From UMGS172 sp964424555 (GTDB taxonomy: Bacteria > Bacillota > Clostridia > Oscillospirales > Acutalibacteraceae), in contig CAYRIX010000019.1 in NCBI GenBank assembly GCA_964424555.1, forward strand, positions 1 to 39,322: a stretch of 39,322 nucleotides of DNA. The letters run 5' to 3'. The notes beneath the pieces were generated by a model that made no database searches, was not told the origin of the DNA, and saw only the letters and a list, made by a program, of their open reading frames with translations. Made by a program: the position numbers and the translations under genes. This document shows, piece after piece, positions 32,205-39,322 of this stretch (the stretch's first letter is position 1; the number at the start of each line of letters is the position of its first letter).

Positions 32205-32270
32205 TTCGCTTTTCAACGTGTTTTCGACACCTAAAAATGACAGAAAACACAGAAATTGAAAGATTTTTGA

Positions 32271-32299
32271 TTGACAGAGGAATTTAATTAATATATAAT
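32271..32299 (+). promoter_or_regulatory. Consensus gdhA promoter
   Basis: TTGACA (32271-32276) and TATAAT (32294-32299), both perfect, are 17 bases apart. Strong, probably constitutive expression of glutamate dehydrogenase is expected. Confidence 0.9.
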
Positions 32300-32334
32300 A
32301 TTTCTGTTAAAAACTTTGTTTGGAGGAAATACAT

Positions 32335-33687
32335 ATGTTTACCAACGAATATCTTAAAAAGGTTTACGCTGATATGGAAAAGCGTAACCCCGGCGAAGTT
32401 GAATTCCATCAGACCGTTCAAGAGGTTCTGACTTCTATCGAGCCGGTTGTAAATGCACATCCTGAGTATGAAAAGCTTGATATTGTCGGCAGAATGGTAG
32501 AGCCTGAGAGACTTATCAAGTTCCGTGTATCTTGGGTCGACGACAACGGTCAGGTTCAGGTCAACCGCGGTTTTCGTGTACAGTTCAACTCGGCTATCGG
32601 TCCTTACAAGGGTGGCCTCCGTTTCCACCCCAGTGTTAACGAGAGCATCATGAAGTTCCTCGGTTTTGAGCAGACCTTCAAGAACTCTCTTACCACTCTG
32701 CCCATGGGCGGCGGTAAGGGTGGCTCTGACTTTGATCCTCAGGGCAAGTCGGACGGCGAGGTTATGCGCTTCTGCCAGAGCTTTATGACCGAGCTTTCTA
32801 AGCACATCGGTGCAAACACCGACGTTCCTGCTGGTGACATCGGTGTCGGTGCACGTGAGGTTGGCTATCTTTATGGTCAGTATAAGAGACTCCGCAACGA
32901 GTTTACCGGTGTTCTGACCGGTAAGGGCATCTCCTATGGCGGTTCTCTCATCCGTCCTGAGGCTACCGGTTTCGGCGCTGTTTACTATGCTGTTGAAATG
33001 CTCAAGTACTTCAAGGATGACATCAAGGGCAAGACCTTTGCAGTTTCCGGCTTCGGTAATGTTGCTTGGGGTGCTGTTAAGAAGATCACTGAGCTCGGCG
33101 GTAAGGTAGTCACCATTTCCGGTCCCGACGGTTATATCTATGATCCCGACGGTGTTTCCACCGAAGAGAAGATCAACTTCATGCTCGAGATGCGTGCATC
33201 CTGCCGCAACAGAGTTGAGGATTATGCCGATAAGTTCGGTGTTAAGTTCTACAAGGGCGAGAAGCCTTGGGGCACTAAGGTCGACATCATTATGCCTTGT
33301 GCAACCCAAAACGAGGTTGATGTTGAAGAGGCGAAGAAGATCGTTGCCAACGGTGTTAAGTATTACGTCGAGGTTTCCAACATGCCTACCACCAACGAGG
33401 CTGTTGCATACCTTAAGGAGAACGGCGTTATCGTAGCTCCTTCAAAGGCAGTTAATGCAGGCGGTGTTGCAGTTTCGGGTCTCGAGATGAGCCAGAACTC
33501 CATGCGCTACAGCTGGACTGCTGAAGAAGTTGACGCTAAGCTTCACACCATCATGAGCAACATCTTCGAAAGCTCTATCAAGGCTGCTAACAGATACGGC
33601 CTTGGTGATGACCTTGTAGCAGGCGCTAACATCGCAGGCTTTGAGAAGGTTGCCGAAGCAATGATCGCACAGGGCGTTGCTTACTAA
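32335..33687 (+). CDS. gdhA: Glutamate dehydrogenase
   Basis: This 450-residue enzyme interconverts glutamate with 2-oxoglutarate and ammonia, a main route of ammonia assimilation in gut clostridia. KGGLRFHPS (92-100) and PMGGGKGG (123-130), with catalytic Lys128, mark the substrate site. SGFGNVAWG (near 240) opens the nucleotide-binding domain. Size and motifs match the hexameric small-subunit class. NAD versus NADP preference cannot be settled here. GGAGG (32322-32326) supports ATG 32335; an in-frame TTG at 32320 overlaps it. Codons are highly regular, as in abundant proteins. Confidence 0.97.
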   Translation: MFTNEYLKKVYADMEKRNPGEVEFHQTVQEVLTSIEPVVNAHPEYEKLDIVGRMVEPERLIKFRVSWVDDNGQVQVNRGFRVQFNSAIGPYKGGLRFHPSVNESIMKFLGFEQTFKNSLTTLPMGGGKGGSDFDPQGKSDGEVMRFCQSFMTELSKHIGANTDVPAGDIGVGAREVGYLYGQYKRLRNEFTGVLTGKGISYGGSLIRPEATGFGAVYYAVEMLKYFKDDIKGKTFAVSGFGNVAWGAVKKITELGGKVVTISGPDGYIYDPDGVSTEEKINFMLEMRASCRNRVEDYADKFGVKFYKGEKPWGTKVDIIMPCATQNEVDVEEAKKIVANGVKYYVEVSNMPTTNEAVAYLKENGVIVAPSKAVNAGGVAVSGLEMSQNSMRYSWTAEEVDAKLHTIMSNIFESSIKAANRYGLGDDLVAGANIAGFEKVAEAMIAQGVAY

Positions 33688-33716
33688 TACACTTAAAACC
33701 TAATAAAAAGTAAACG

Positions 33717-33803
33717 ACACACGTAGTGCTTTGCACGTAAATCTGATTACGGTACTGAAAAAGATACTTAACAGATTACGTCAAAGACTGCGTGTGTTTT
33801 TTT
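33717..33803 (+). terminator. Long imperfect hairpin terminator after gdhA
   Basis: ACACACG (33717-33723) pairs with CGTGTGT (33791-33797), then pairing continues through CTTTG/CAAAG and ACGTAAATCTG/CAGATTACGT with three single-base bulges, giving about 26 base pairs around a 26-nt loop. T residues follow to 33803. It ends gdhA, or acts as an attenuator for the gene that starts 20 bases later. Confidence 0.75.
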
Positions 33804-33823
33804 ATTGTATGAGGAGAATTAAA

Positions 33824-34372
33824 ATGCCAAGAAATCAATTTCAGCGGATGATGTTCGCACTAATTACCGTAATTATTACGGTTCATGCTTATGTGTTCTA
33901 CAGTCTCTATGTTATCAACGGTGACCTTTTTATGGGGCTCACAGGAGAAACAGGTGTGCTTGCAGCCATCGACAAGATGGGCGGTATCTCGGTTTTGGGT
34001 AAAAATGTGCCTATATGGGCGGTCGTAGTTATCGAGTTTATACTGGCCTACACATTAGAAAATGTTATGGGTATGCCTTGTTCATTTAAATTGGCAAGCA
34101 AAGTGTTTGACCCCAAGACCACACATCCCGTACTGTTTGAGACTGCCATCATCTGTGCCACAGTCGGTCTGATGTGTCCTGCCATGAGCCTTATTGCCGC
34201 CGTGCTATATTATCCTTACTATATGGGATTTGATATTATCACCTTGCTCGCAAATTGGCTCGAGCTTGTGTGCTACAATTTCCCGTTTGCCTTCTTCACA
34301 CAGTTGTTCTTCATTCAACCCTTTGTCCGTACCGTATTCAAAAGGATATTCATAAGAAAACAGACAGTATGA
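33824..34372 (+). CDS. Four-helix membrane protein, possibly DUF2798-like
   Basis: This 182-residue protein has four predicted hydrophobic segments, at about 8-28, 62-82, 103-125 and 135-165, with an N-terminal QRMMFALITVIITVHAYVFY reminiscent of DUF2798. The C-terminus is basic (FKRIFIRKQ). No enzyme motif is seen and I do not assign a function. GAGGAG precedes ATG 33824. It lies directly after the gdhA terminator without a clear promoter of its own, so it may be expressed by read-through. Confidence 0.75.
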   Translation: MPRNQFQRMMFALITVIITVHAYVFYSLYVINGDLFMGLTGETGVLAAIDKMGGISVLGKNVPIWAVVVIEFILAYTLENVMGMPCSFKLASKVFDPKTTHPVLFETAIICATVGLMCPAMSLIAAVLYYPYYMGFDIITLLANWLELVCYNFPFAFFTQLFFIQPFVRTVFKRIFIRKQTV

Positions 34373-34374
34373 TT

Positions 34375-34411
34375 AAAACCGCCTCAGAATATCTGGGGCG
34401 GTTGTTACTTA
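34375..34411 (+). terminator. Terminator after the four-helix membrane protein
   Basis: AACCGCCTCAG (34377-34387) pairs fully with CTGGGGCGGTT (34393-34403), with one G-T pair. The following T content is low (TGTTACTT), so efficiency is uncertain. A second, T-less hairpin AGACAGCA/TGCTGTCT lies at 34462-34493. Confidence 0.65.
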
Positions 34412-34565
34412 AAAAGCACTGCAAAATAGAACATGTGACATATTCGTCACAATAATGCAAAAGACAGCATAGCCATCGTTGACTGTGCTGTCTATTCTGT
34501 TATCCCACTCGGTTTGCGTAAAAGTTCGCTAACGACATTACGCTTTTGTTGGTCGGTTGCTGTTT

Positions 34566-34694
34566 TTATTTAAATTCCTTATAAAAAACGGTTTGATCTA
34601 TTGGACGGGTCATAAAATGCATATCCAAAGGTTTGGCATCATCCGCAGGATACGAAAATAAATTAGAGGGAACACCCCATAAGATTAGTTGCAT
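34566..34694 (-). pseudogene. Small ORF, possible gene remnant
   Basis: The 416-base gap between 34372 and 34789 holds a minus-strand reading frame of 42 codons, ATG 34694 to TAA 34566. It begins MQLILWGVPSNLFSYP and ends FMTRPIDQTVFYKEFK, a composition like a real folded protein. No Shine-Dalgarno is visible, but a good promoter (TTGACT-N17-TATAAT) lies just upstream. It could be the tail of a decayed gene once controlled by the neighbouring LysR, a short peptide from a nearly leaderless mRNA, or chance. The rest of the gap has hairpins only. Confidence 0.3.
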
Positions 34695-34736
34695 TTTTAA
34701 CGAGTATATTATATAATACACTTGAATATTAGTCAA
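34689..34736. promoter_or_regulatory. Overlapping divergent promoters before the second LysR gene
   Basis: On the plus strand TTGCAT (34689-34694) and TATAAT (34712-34717) are 17 bases apart and drive lysR. On the minus strand TTGACT (34736-34731) and TATAAT (34713-34708) are also 17 apart and drive the small ORF. The two -10 boxes overlap, so only one promoter could be used at a time. Confidence 0.6.
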
Positions 34737-34788
34737 ATAAATGATTTAAACATTTGCTATCGAAGGTTTCGATACAGAGAGGTGCATA

Positions 34789-35676
34789 ATGGAACTTAGA
34801 AATTTAATCACATTTATTCACGTTGCCGAGCTTGGAAGTTTTACCAAGGCCGCCGAGCAGCTTGGTTATTCGCAATCAACGGTTTCTTTTCAAATAAAAC
34901 AATTGGAAGAAGAACTGGGTTGCTTGTTGTTTGAAAGAATCAATCATACCATCGCGCTCACCGAGCGTGGACACGAACTGGTGTCGTACGCGCACGGGGT
35001 TCGTGCACTGATGGACGAATTCAAAGAAAGCTTAACGAAAGAAGAACTTTCGGGGTCTATTCATGTTGTTACTCCTGACTCTATATGCGATGATATGATA
35101 AACTCCCACTACATCGACTTTCATAAAAAGTATCCGTCGATTTCCATTCGTTTTACCACTGGTGACTCGGCATTAATGCTCAGTATGCTTGACCACAATG
35201 AGGCAGATTTTATCATCACGCTTGATAGCCGGTTATATAATAAAGATTACATCATTGCCAAAGAGCAGCCCCTTTCCATGCACTTTGTTGCAAGTGCGGA
35301 CTCGAAGTTTGCAGGTGTTAAAGGGCTATCTGTCAAGGATATTATTAACGAACCATTTATTCTAACCGAATATGGTCAGGGCTATAGACGAGTATTGGAT
35401 CGGGAACTCGCAAAATTGTCACTGGAAATAACGCCTGTTCTCGAGATTGGGCGAACCGATATCATTACCAGAATGATAGTCGAAAACAATATGATTTCCT
35501 TTTTGCCGGATTTTGTTACTAAAGACCTGATCAATTTGGGAGCCCTCTGCTATCTTGATGTGTGCGATATACATATTGATATCTGGAAACAGCTTATTTA
35601 TCATAAAAATAAGTGGATTTCAAAAAGCATGAAAACATTTATTGACTATGTAAAAGAACAAGAATTTTCAAATTAA
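34789..35676 (+). CDS. LysR family transcriptional regulator
   Basis: This 295-residue regulator has the LysR helix-turn-helix (about 1-60, SFTKAAEQLGYSQSTVSFQIKQLE and LLFERINHTIALTERG) and an effector domain from about 90. AGAGAGGTG lies before the ATG. No intact gene stands divergent to it, only the 42-codon frame, so its original target may be lost or distant. The effector is unknown. A terminator follows. Confidence 0.9.
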   Translation: MELRNLITFIHVAELGSFTKAAEQLGYSQSTVSFQIKQLEEELGCLLFERINHTIALTERGHELVSYAHGVRALMDEFKESLTKEELSGSIHVVTPDSICDDMINSHYIDFHKKYPSISIRFTTGDSALMLSMLDHNEADFIITLDSRLYNKDYIIAKEQPLSMHFVASADSKFAGVKGLSVKDIINEPFILTEYGQGYRRVLDRELAKLSLEITPVLEIGRTDIITRMIVENNMISFLPDFVTKDLINLGALCYLDVCDIHIDIWKQLIYHKNKWISKSMKTFIDYVKEQEFSN

Positions 35677-35685
35677 ATTGATAAA

Positions 35686-35724
35686 AACAGGAATTGGAAT
35701 TTAATCATCCGATTCCTGTTTTTT
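35686..35724. terminator. Bidirectional terminator between lysR and the DUF815 ATPase
   Basis: AACAGGAATTGG (35686-35697) pairs with CCGATTCCTGTT (35709-35720), with one G-T pair, around an 11-base loop. A and T tracts lie on either side, so it serves the two converging genes. Confidence 0.88.
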
Positions 35725-35727
35725 ATA

Positions 35728-36891
35728 TTACTTTGAAAGTAATCCGTCTATAAATTGCCGTGCAAGGCGGGCAGATCTGCCGCCACGCTCCAGGGCAAAG
35801 CGTTCGGCAAGTAAGTCAAGTTCGTCTGCCGGCGTATCAATGCCGTTTTCCTCTGCCAAGTGATGCACGATATGAAGGAAGGTTTCCTTATTGGGCTTTG
35901 AGAAGGTAACATGAATACCGAAACGTTCAGACAAGGAAATAAGTTCCTGCATTGTATCATTGCGATGAACATCATCACCCTCACGGTCGGAAAATTTCTC
36001 TTTGATAATGTGTCGGCGATTGCTTGTGGCGTAAATAACCACGTTATTAGATTTAGCCGTAACCGAGCCTTCCAACACCGCTTTGAGTGCATTGAAATTA
36101 TCGTCATCCTTTAGGAATGAAATGTCATCAATAAACAGCACAAATTTCAGTGGATTACTTGATAGTTCTTCTAAGACTTTAGGAATACTGCGAAGCTGAT
36201 CCTTGCGAATCTCAACAATACGCAAACCTTCATCCCAAAGAGCATTGGCAACGGCTTTGACGGTTGAAGATTTGCCTGTCCCCGCATCACCTGTGAGCAG
36301 AATGTTAGCAGCAGGCTTGCCGCAAAGTAAAGCCTTGGTATTATCCACAATAACTTTTCTTTCGCTTTCGTAATCCACAAGGTCGGAAAGCTCTGTTTTA
36401 TCAGGATGGCGAACGGGAACGATATTGCCCCCGTCATCCACATAAAACATACGGTTTTTAGCATAAATGCCATAACCGTATTTCCCAATATTTTCTGCTC
36501 GGTGGAGATAGATTTCTTTAAGTCTGAGCTTGGTTGTTGTAAACTCGGGCAAAAACTCATTGTAATCCAGAGAAGCCGTTAAGGTTTCTTTATTCAGCTC
36601 GGCAACTTCTTGAAGGGTGTCCAGTTCCGATACAAGAGCATAGTATAGAAAGTTAGGAACATCTTTTCCCGAACCCACCATTTTTACATAGACATTCTCA
36701 CTGTTCCAGCAGAGTTCTTTTACATATTCGCCTAAGTTCCCGCCATTAGCATTGTAGAGAGTCGCCACAAACTCGGCATAGGCCGAGCTTGTAGGGCTTT
36801 CGAGATGGGTGCAAAGCGAGGAAAGTACCGTATCTCTGAGCAGTTCTCTGAATATACAAAGTGTTCCGAGTTTTTCTCTCAAATTTTTCAT
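35728..36891 (-). CDS. DUF815-like AAA ATPase
   Basis: This 387-residue protein has a Walker A GDAGTGKSS (201-209), Walker B FVLFIDDISF (250-259), a sensor-like ATSNRR, and an arginine-rich C-terminal helix (GGRSARLARQF). The order, and the helical domain before the ATPase, match DUF815 proteins (inference from memory). It has no known pathway role. The ATG lies one base after the ilvD stop, without its own strong Shine-Dalgarno, so it is probably translated by coupling at the end of ilvC-ilvD. What an ATPase does there is unexplained. Confidence 0.85.
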   Translation of the reverse strand: MKNLREKLGTLCIFRELLRDTVLSSLCTHLESPTSSAYAEFVATLYNANGGNLGEYVKELCWNSENVYVKMVGSGKDVPNFLYYALVSELDTLQEVAELNKETLTASLDYNEFLPEFTTTKLRLKEIYLHRAENIGKYGYGIYAKNRMFYVDDGGNIVPVRHPDKTELSDLVDYESERKVIVDNTKALLCGKPAANILLTGDAGTGKSSTVKAVANALWDEGLRIVEIRKDQLRSIPKVLEELSSNPLKFVLFIDDISFLKDDDNFNALKAVLEGSVTAKSNNVVIYATSNRRHIIKEKFSDREGDDVHRNDTMQELISLSERFGIHVTFSKPNKETFLHIVHHLAEENGIDTPADELDLLAERFALERGGRSARLARQFIDGLLSK

Positions 36892-36892
36892 A

Positions 36893-38548
36893 TCAGTTCA
36901 AAATCGCCCCCGAAGCACCGCCGGAAACCAAAGCCGCATAGCGTTTCAAGTATCCGGAAAGCTCTTTTTTCTTAGGCACAAAGTTTTTCATACGTTCGGC
37001 AAGAATGTCTGCATCTACTTTCAGTTCAATCGTGTTTTCGGGAATGTTGATGCCGATAATATCGCCATCCTCGACCACACCGATCATACCGCCCGATGCG
37101 GCTTCGGGTGTTACGTGACCGATACAAGCGCCACGGGTAGCACCACTGAAACGACCATCGGTGATAAGCGCTACACTGTTTCCAAGTCCCATTCCCATAA
37201 TCGCAGAGGTGGGGTTCAGCATTTCACGCATACCGGGGCCGCCTTTGGGTCCTTCGTAGCGGATAACGACCACGTCACCCGCCACAATCTTTCCACTGTT
37301 GATGGCGGCTTGTGCTTCTTCCTCAGAATCAAAGACCTTTGCAGGACCTTCGTGAACCAGCATTTCGGGTAGAACGGCAGAGCGTTTAACAACGCTGCCT
37401 TCAGGTGCAAGATTACCTTTAAGCACTCCAATACCGCCCGTTTCACTGTAAGGATTATCGATGGGACGGATAATATCGGGGTTGAGATTAACACAGCCTT
37501 CGATATTTTCGCTAATAGTCTTGCCGGTGACAGTCATACATTCGGTGTTAAGCAACCCTTTTTTGGTAAGCTCGTTCATTACGGCATAGACACCGCCTGC
37601 CTCGTTCAGATCTTCCATATAGGTGCGGCCTGCGGGAGCCAAGTGGCAGAGGTTGGGCGTTACAGCGCTGATCTCATTAGCAATATCCAAGTTCAGCTCC
37701 ACACCGCACTCATGAGCGATGGCAGGGAGATGAAGCATACTGTTGGTAGAGCAACCAAGCGCCATATCTACCGTCAGAGCGTTCATAATTGCCTCTTTTG
37801 TCATAATATCACGGGGACGAATGTTTTTGCGAAGTAGTTCCATTACTGCCATACCTGCATGTTTGGCAAGCTCAATACGGGCAGAGTAAACAGCAGGGAT
37901 TGTGCCGTTGCCTTTAAGTCCCATACCAAGTGCTTCGGTCAGGCAGTTCATCGAATTGGCGGTGTACATACCCGAGCAAGAGCCACAAGTCGGGCAGGTC
38001 TTACATTCGTATTCATAGAGTTTTTCGTCGTCTATTTTGCCCGCGTTATAAGCACCGACAGCCTCAAACATCGACGAAAGGCTTGTTTTTTTACCTTCCA
38101 CTCTGCCTGCAAGCATTGGACCGCCGCTGACAAAAACGGTAGGAATATTCACTCTTGCCGCCGCCATTAAAAGACCGGGTACATTCTTATCACAGTTGGG
38201 TACCATAACAAGACCGTCAAATCCGTGAGCGAGAGCCATTGCCTCGGTGGAATCGGCAATCAGGTCACGGGTGACAAGAGAATATTTCATTCCCGTGTGT
38301 CCCATGGCGATACCATCGCAAACGGCAATTGCTGGAAACACGATAGGCGTACCGCCTGCCATAGCTACACCGAGCTTTACAGCATCCACGATTTTGTCGA
38401 GATTCATATGTCCCGGCACAATCTCGTTATAGGAACTGACAATACCGATCAAGGGGCGTTTTTGTTCTTCTTCGGTCAGTCCCAAAGCGTGAAACAAACT
38501 GCGGTGCGGCGCATTTTGTACGCCATCCACTACATTTTCTTTGCGCAT
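36893..38548 (-). CDS. ilvD: Dihydroxy-acid dehydratase
   Basis: This 551-residue enzyme dehydrates dihydroxy acids to the 2-oxo acid precursors of valine, leucine and isoleucine. Cluster-binding Cys are in VCDGIAMGH, PNCDKN and CPTCGSCSG, three conserved segments of the IlvD/Edd family. The C-terminal GRFSGATRG and HVTPEAASGG are also diagnostic, and separate it from phosphogluconate dehydratase. GGGAGG precedes ATG 38548, and the gap to ilvC is 14 bases. Confidence 0.96.
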   Translation of the reverse strand: MRKENVVDGVQNAPHRSLFHALGLTEEEQKRPLIGIVSSYNEIVPGHMNLDKIVDAVKLGVAMAGGTPIVFPAIAVCDGIAMGHTGMKYSLVTRDLIADSTEAMALAHGFDGLVMVPNCDKNVPGLLMAAARVNIPTVFVSGGPMLAGRVEGKKTSLSSMFEAVGAYNAGKIDDEKLYEYECKTCPTCGSCSGMYTANSMNCLTEALGMGLKGNGTIPAVYSARIELAKHAGMAVMELLRKNIRPRDIMTKEAIMNALTVDMALGCSTNSMLHLPAIAHECGVELNLDIANEISAVTPNLCHLAPAGRTYMEDLNEAGGVYAVMNELTKKGLLNTECMTVTGKTISENIEGCVNLNPDIIRPIDNPYSETGGIGVLKGNLAPEGSVVKRSAVLPEMLVHEGPAKVFDSEEEAQAAINSGKIVAGDVVVIRYEGPKGGPGMREMLNPTSAIMGMGLGNSVALITDGRFSGATRGACIGHVTPEAASGGMIGVVEDGDIIGINIPENTIELKVDADILAERMKNFVPKKKELSGYLKRYAALVSGGASGAILN

Positions 38549-38562
38549 AACTGCACCTCCCG

Positions 38563-39322
38563 TTAGTTGTTGATGAGTTTATCCTCATCACTCCAGCTAT
38601 AAAGCTTGCGAATATCAGCACCTACCACTTCGGAAGGATGCTCGCTTGCTTTCTTTCTCATAGCATTAAAGTGAACCTGTGCACCGGCAGAAGACATATC
38701 CAGAAGGAAGTCCTTTGCAAAGGAACCGTCCTGAATGTCGGAAAGGATTTTCTTCATCGCCTTCTTGGTATCCTCGGTGATGATCTTAGGTCCCGTGATA
38801 TAATCGCCGTATTCGGCGGTGTTGGAGATAGAATATCTCATACCGGCAAAGCCGCTTTGATAGATCAGGTCAACGATCAACTTCATTTCGTGGATACACT
38901 CGAAATAAGCGTTTCTCGGATCATAGCCTGCCTCCACCAAAGTTTCATAGCCTGCCTGCATCAGAGCACAAACACCACCGCAAAGTACGGCTTGTTCACC
39001 AAAAAGGTCGGTTTCGGTTTCGGTACGGAAGGTGGTTTCCAAAACGCCTGCTCTGGCGCCTCCGATACCGAGCGCATAAGCGAGACCTAAATCCCACGCA
39101 TCGCCGGTTGCATCCTGCTCCACAGCGATAAGGCAGGGAACACCTTTGCCTGCCTGATATTCACTGCGAACGGTGTGACCGGGGCCTTTAGGAGCAATCA
39201 TAATAACGTTGACATTCTTCGGCGGCTTGATACATCCGAAATGAATATTAAAGCCGTGTGCAAAAGCTAAAGTCTTGCCTTCGGTAAGGTTAGGCTCGAT
39301 ACTTTCTTTATAGAGTGCCGCC
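38563..39322 (-). CDS. ilvC: Ketol-acid reductoisomerase (partial, N-terminus outside window)
   Basis: About 252 C-terminal residues are present. The reading frame runs off the window end at 39322 without a start codon, so the N-terminal Rossmann part is missing here. It begins AALYKESIEPNLTEG, then has AHGFNIHFGCIKPP, MIAPKGPGHTVR and ETDLFGEQAVLCGG, all typical of IlvC, which reduces and rearranges acetohydroxy acids with NADPH and magnesium. It is the upstream gene of ilvD; its promoter is beyond the window. Confidence 0.95.
   Translation of the reverse strand, partial: AALYKESIEPNLTEGKTLAFAHGFNIHFGCIKPPKNVNVIMIAPKGPGHTVRSEYQAGKGVPCLIAVEQDATGDAWDLGLAYALGIGGARAGVLETTFRTETETDLFGEQAVLCGGVCALMQAGYETLVEAGYDPRNAYFECIHEMKLIVDLIYQSGFAGMRYSISNTAEYGDYITGPKIITEDTKKAMKKILSDIQDGSFAKDFLLDMSSAGAQVHFNAMRKKASEHPSEVVGADIRKLYSWSDEDKLINN

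Noticed and set aside
32284..33309. 341-codon minus-strand reading frame opposite gdhA
   Set aside because: It is the antisense shadow of a strongly codon-biased gene; it has no family motifs, and gdhA is certain.
1..39322. CRISPR array or transposon
   Set aside because: No regularly spaced repeat-spacer array, transposase gene or paired terminal inverted repeats were seen on either strand.

Overview
The window looks like chromosome from a Gram-positive, low-to-moderate GC anaerobe of the class Clostridia, probably near Ruminococcaceae/Oscillospirales (inference). The grounds are strong AGGAGG ribosome binding sites, textbook sigma-A promoters (TTGACA-N17-TATAAT), many hairpin-plus-T-tract terminators, an electron-transfer type dihydroorotate dehydrogenase (pyrK/pyrD), a clostridial-type glutamate dehydrogenase and a GH106-like glycosidase. 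No rRNA, CRISPR array, IS element or integrase was seen. The only stable RNA found is a tRNA-Thr.

Layout. 1-228: AT-rich flank with three TGACTAAC repeats. 229-840 (minus): tRNA-Thr(GGU) and nrdR. 1024-5593 (plus): two cyclophilin prolyl isomerases (one cytosolic, one lipoprotein), a glucose-1-phosphate thymidylyltransferase and two family 2 glycosyltransferases. 5607-15456: an almost complete UMP biosynthesis operon, pyrC-carB-pyrK-pyrD-pyrF-(PHP protein)-pyrE-pyrB-pyrI, behind a terminator/antiterminator leader that resembles a PyrR-controlled attenuator; carA is absent. 15467-17556: a small PQ-loop membrane protein and an esterase, divergent from a LysR regulator. 17695-21756: a GH106-like glycosidase and an SGNH-type lipoprotein. 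21846-23144: an AT-rich island holding a DUF4417/toxin-37 fusion protein and a small Cys-rich putative immunity protein. 23231-26338: guaB, of a type strikingly close to the Tritrichomonas foetus enzyme, and a CNNM/CorC-like membrane protein. 26451-32073: a small membrane protein, an RluA-like pseudouridine synthase, and a MarR regulator with a heterodimeric ABC exporter. 32271-34403: gdhA and a four-helix membrane protein. 34566-35676: a small remnant-like ORF divergent from a second LysR regulator. 35728-39322 (minus): ilvC (cut by the window end), ilvD and a DUF815 AAA ATPase.

How it fits together. Most of the window is core metabolism: pyrimidines, GMP, glutamate and branched-chain amino acids. 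It is interleaved with accessory loci for surface glycans, glycan breakdown and export. The best candidate for an undescribed system is the DUF4417-toxin-37 plus immunity pair at 21.8-23.1 kb, which has its own promoter with a perfect dyad around the -10 box and no visible secretion signal.
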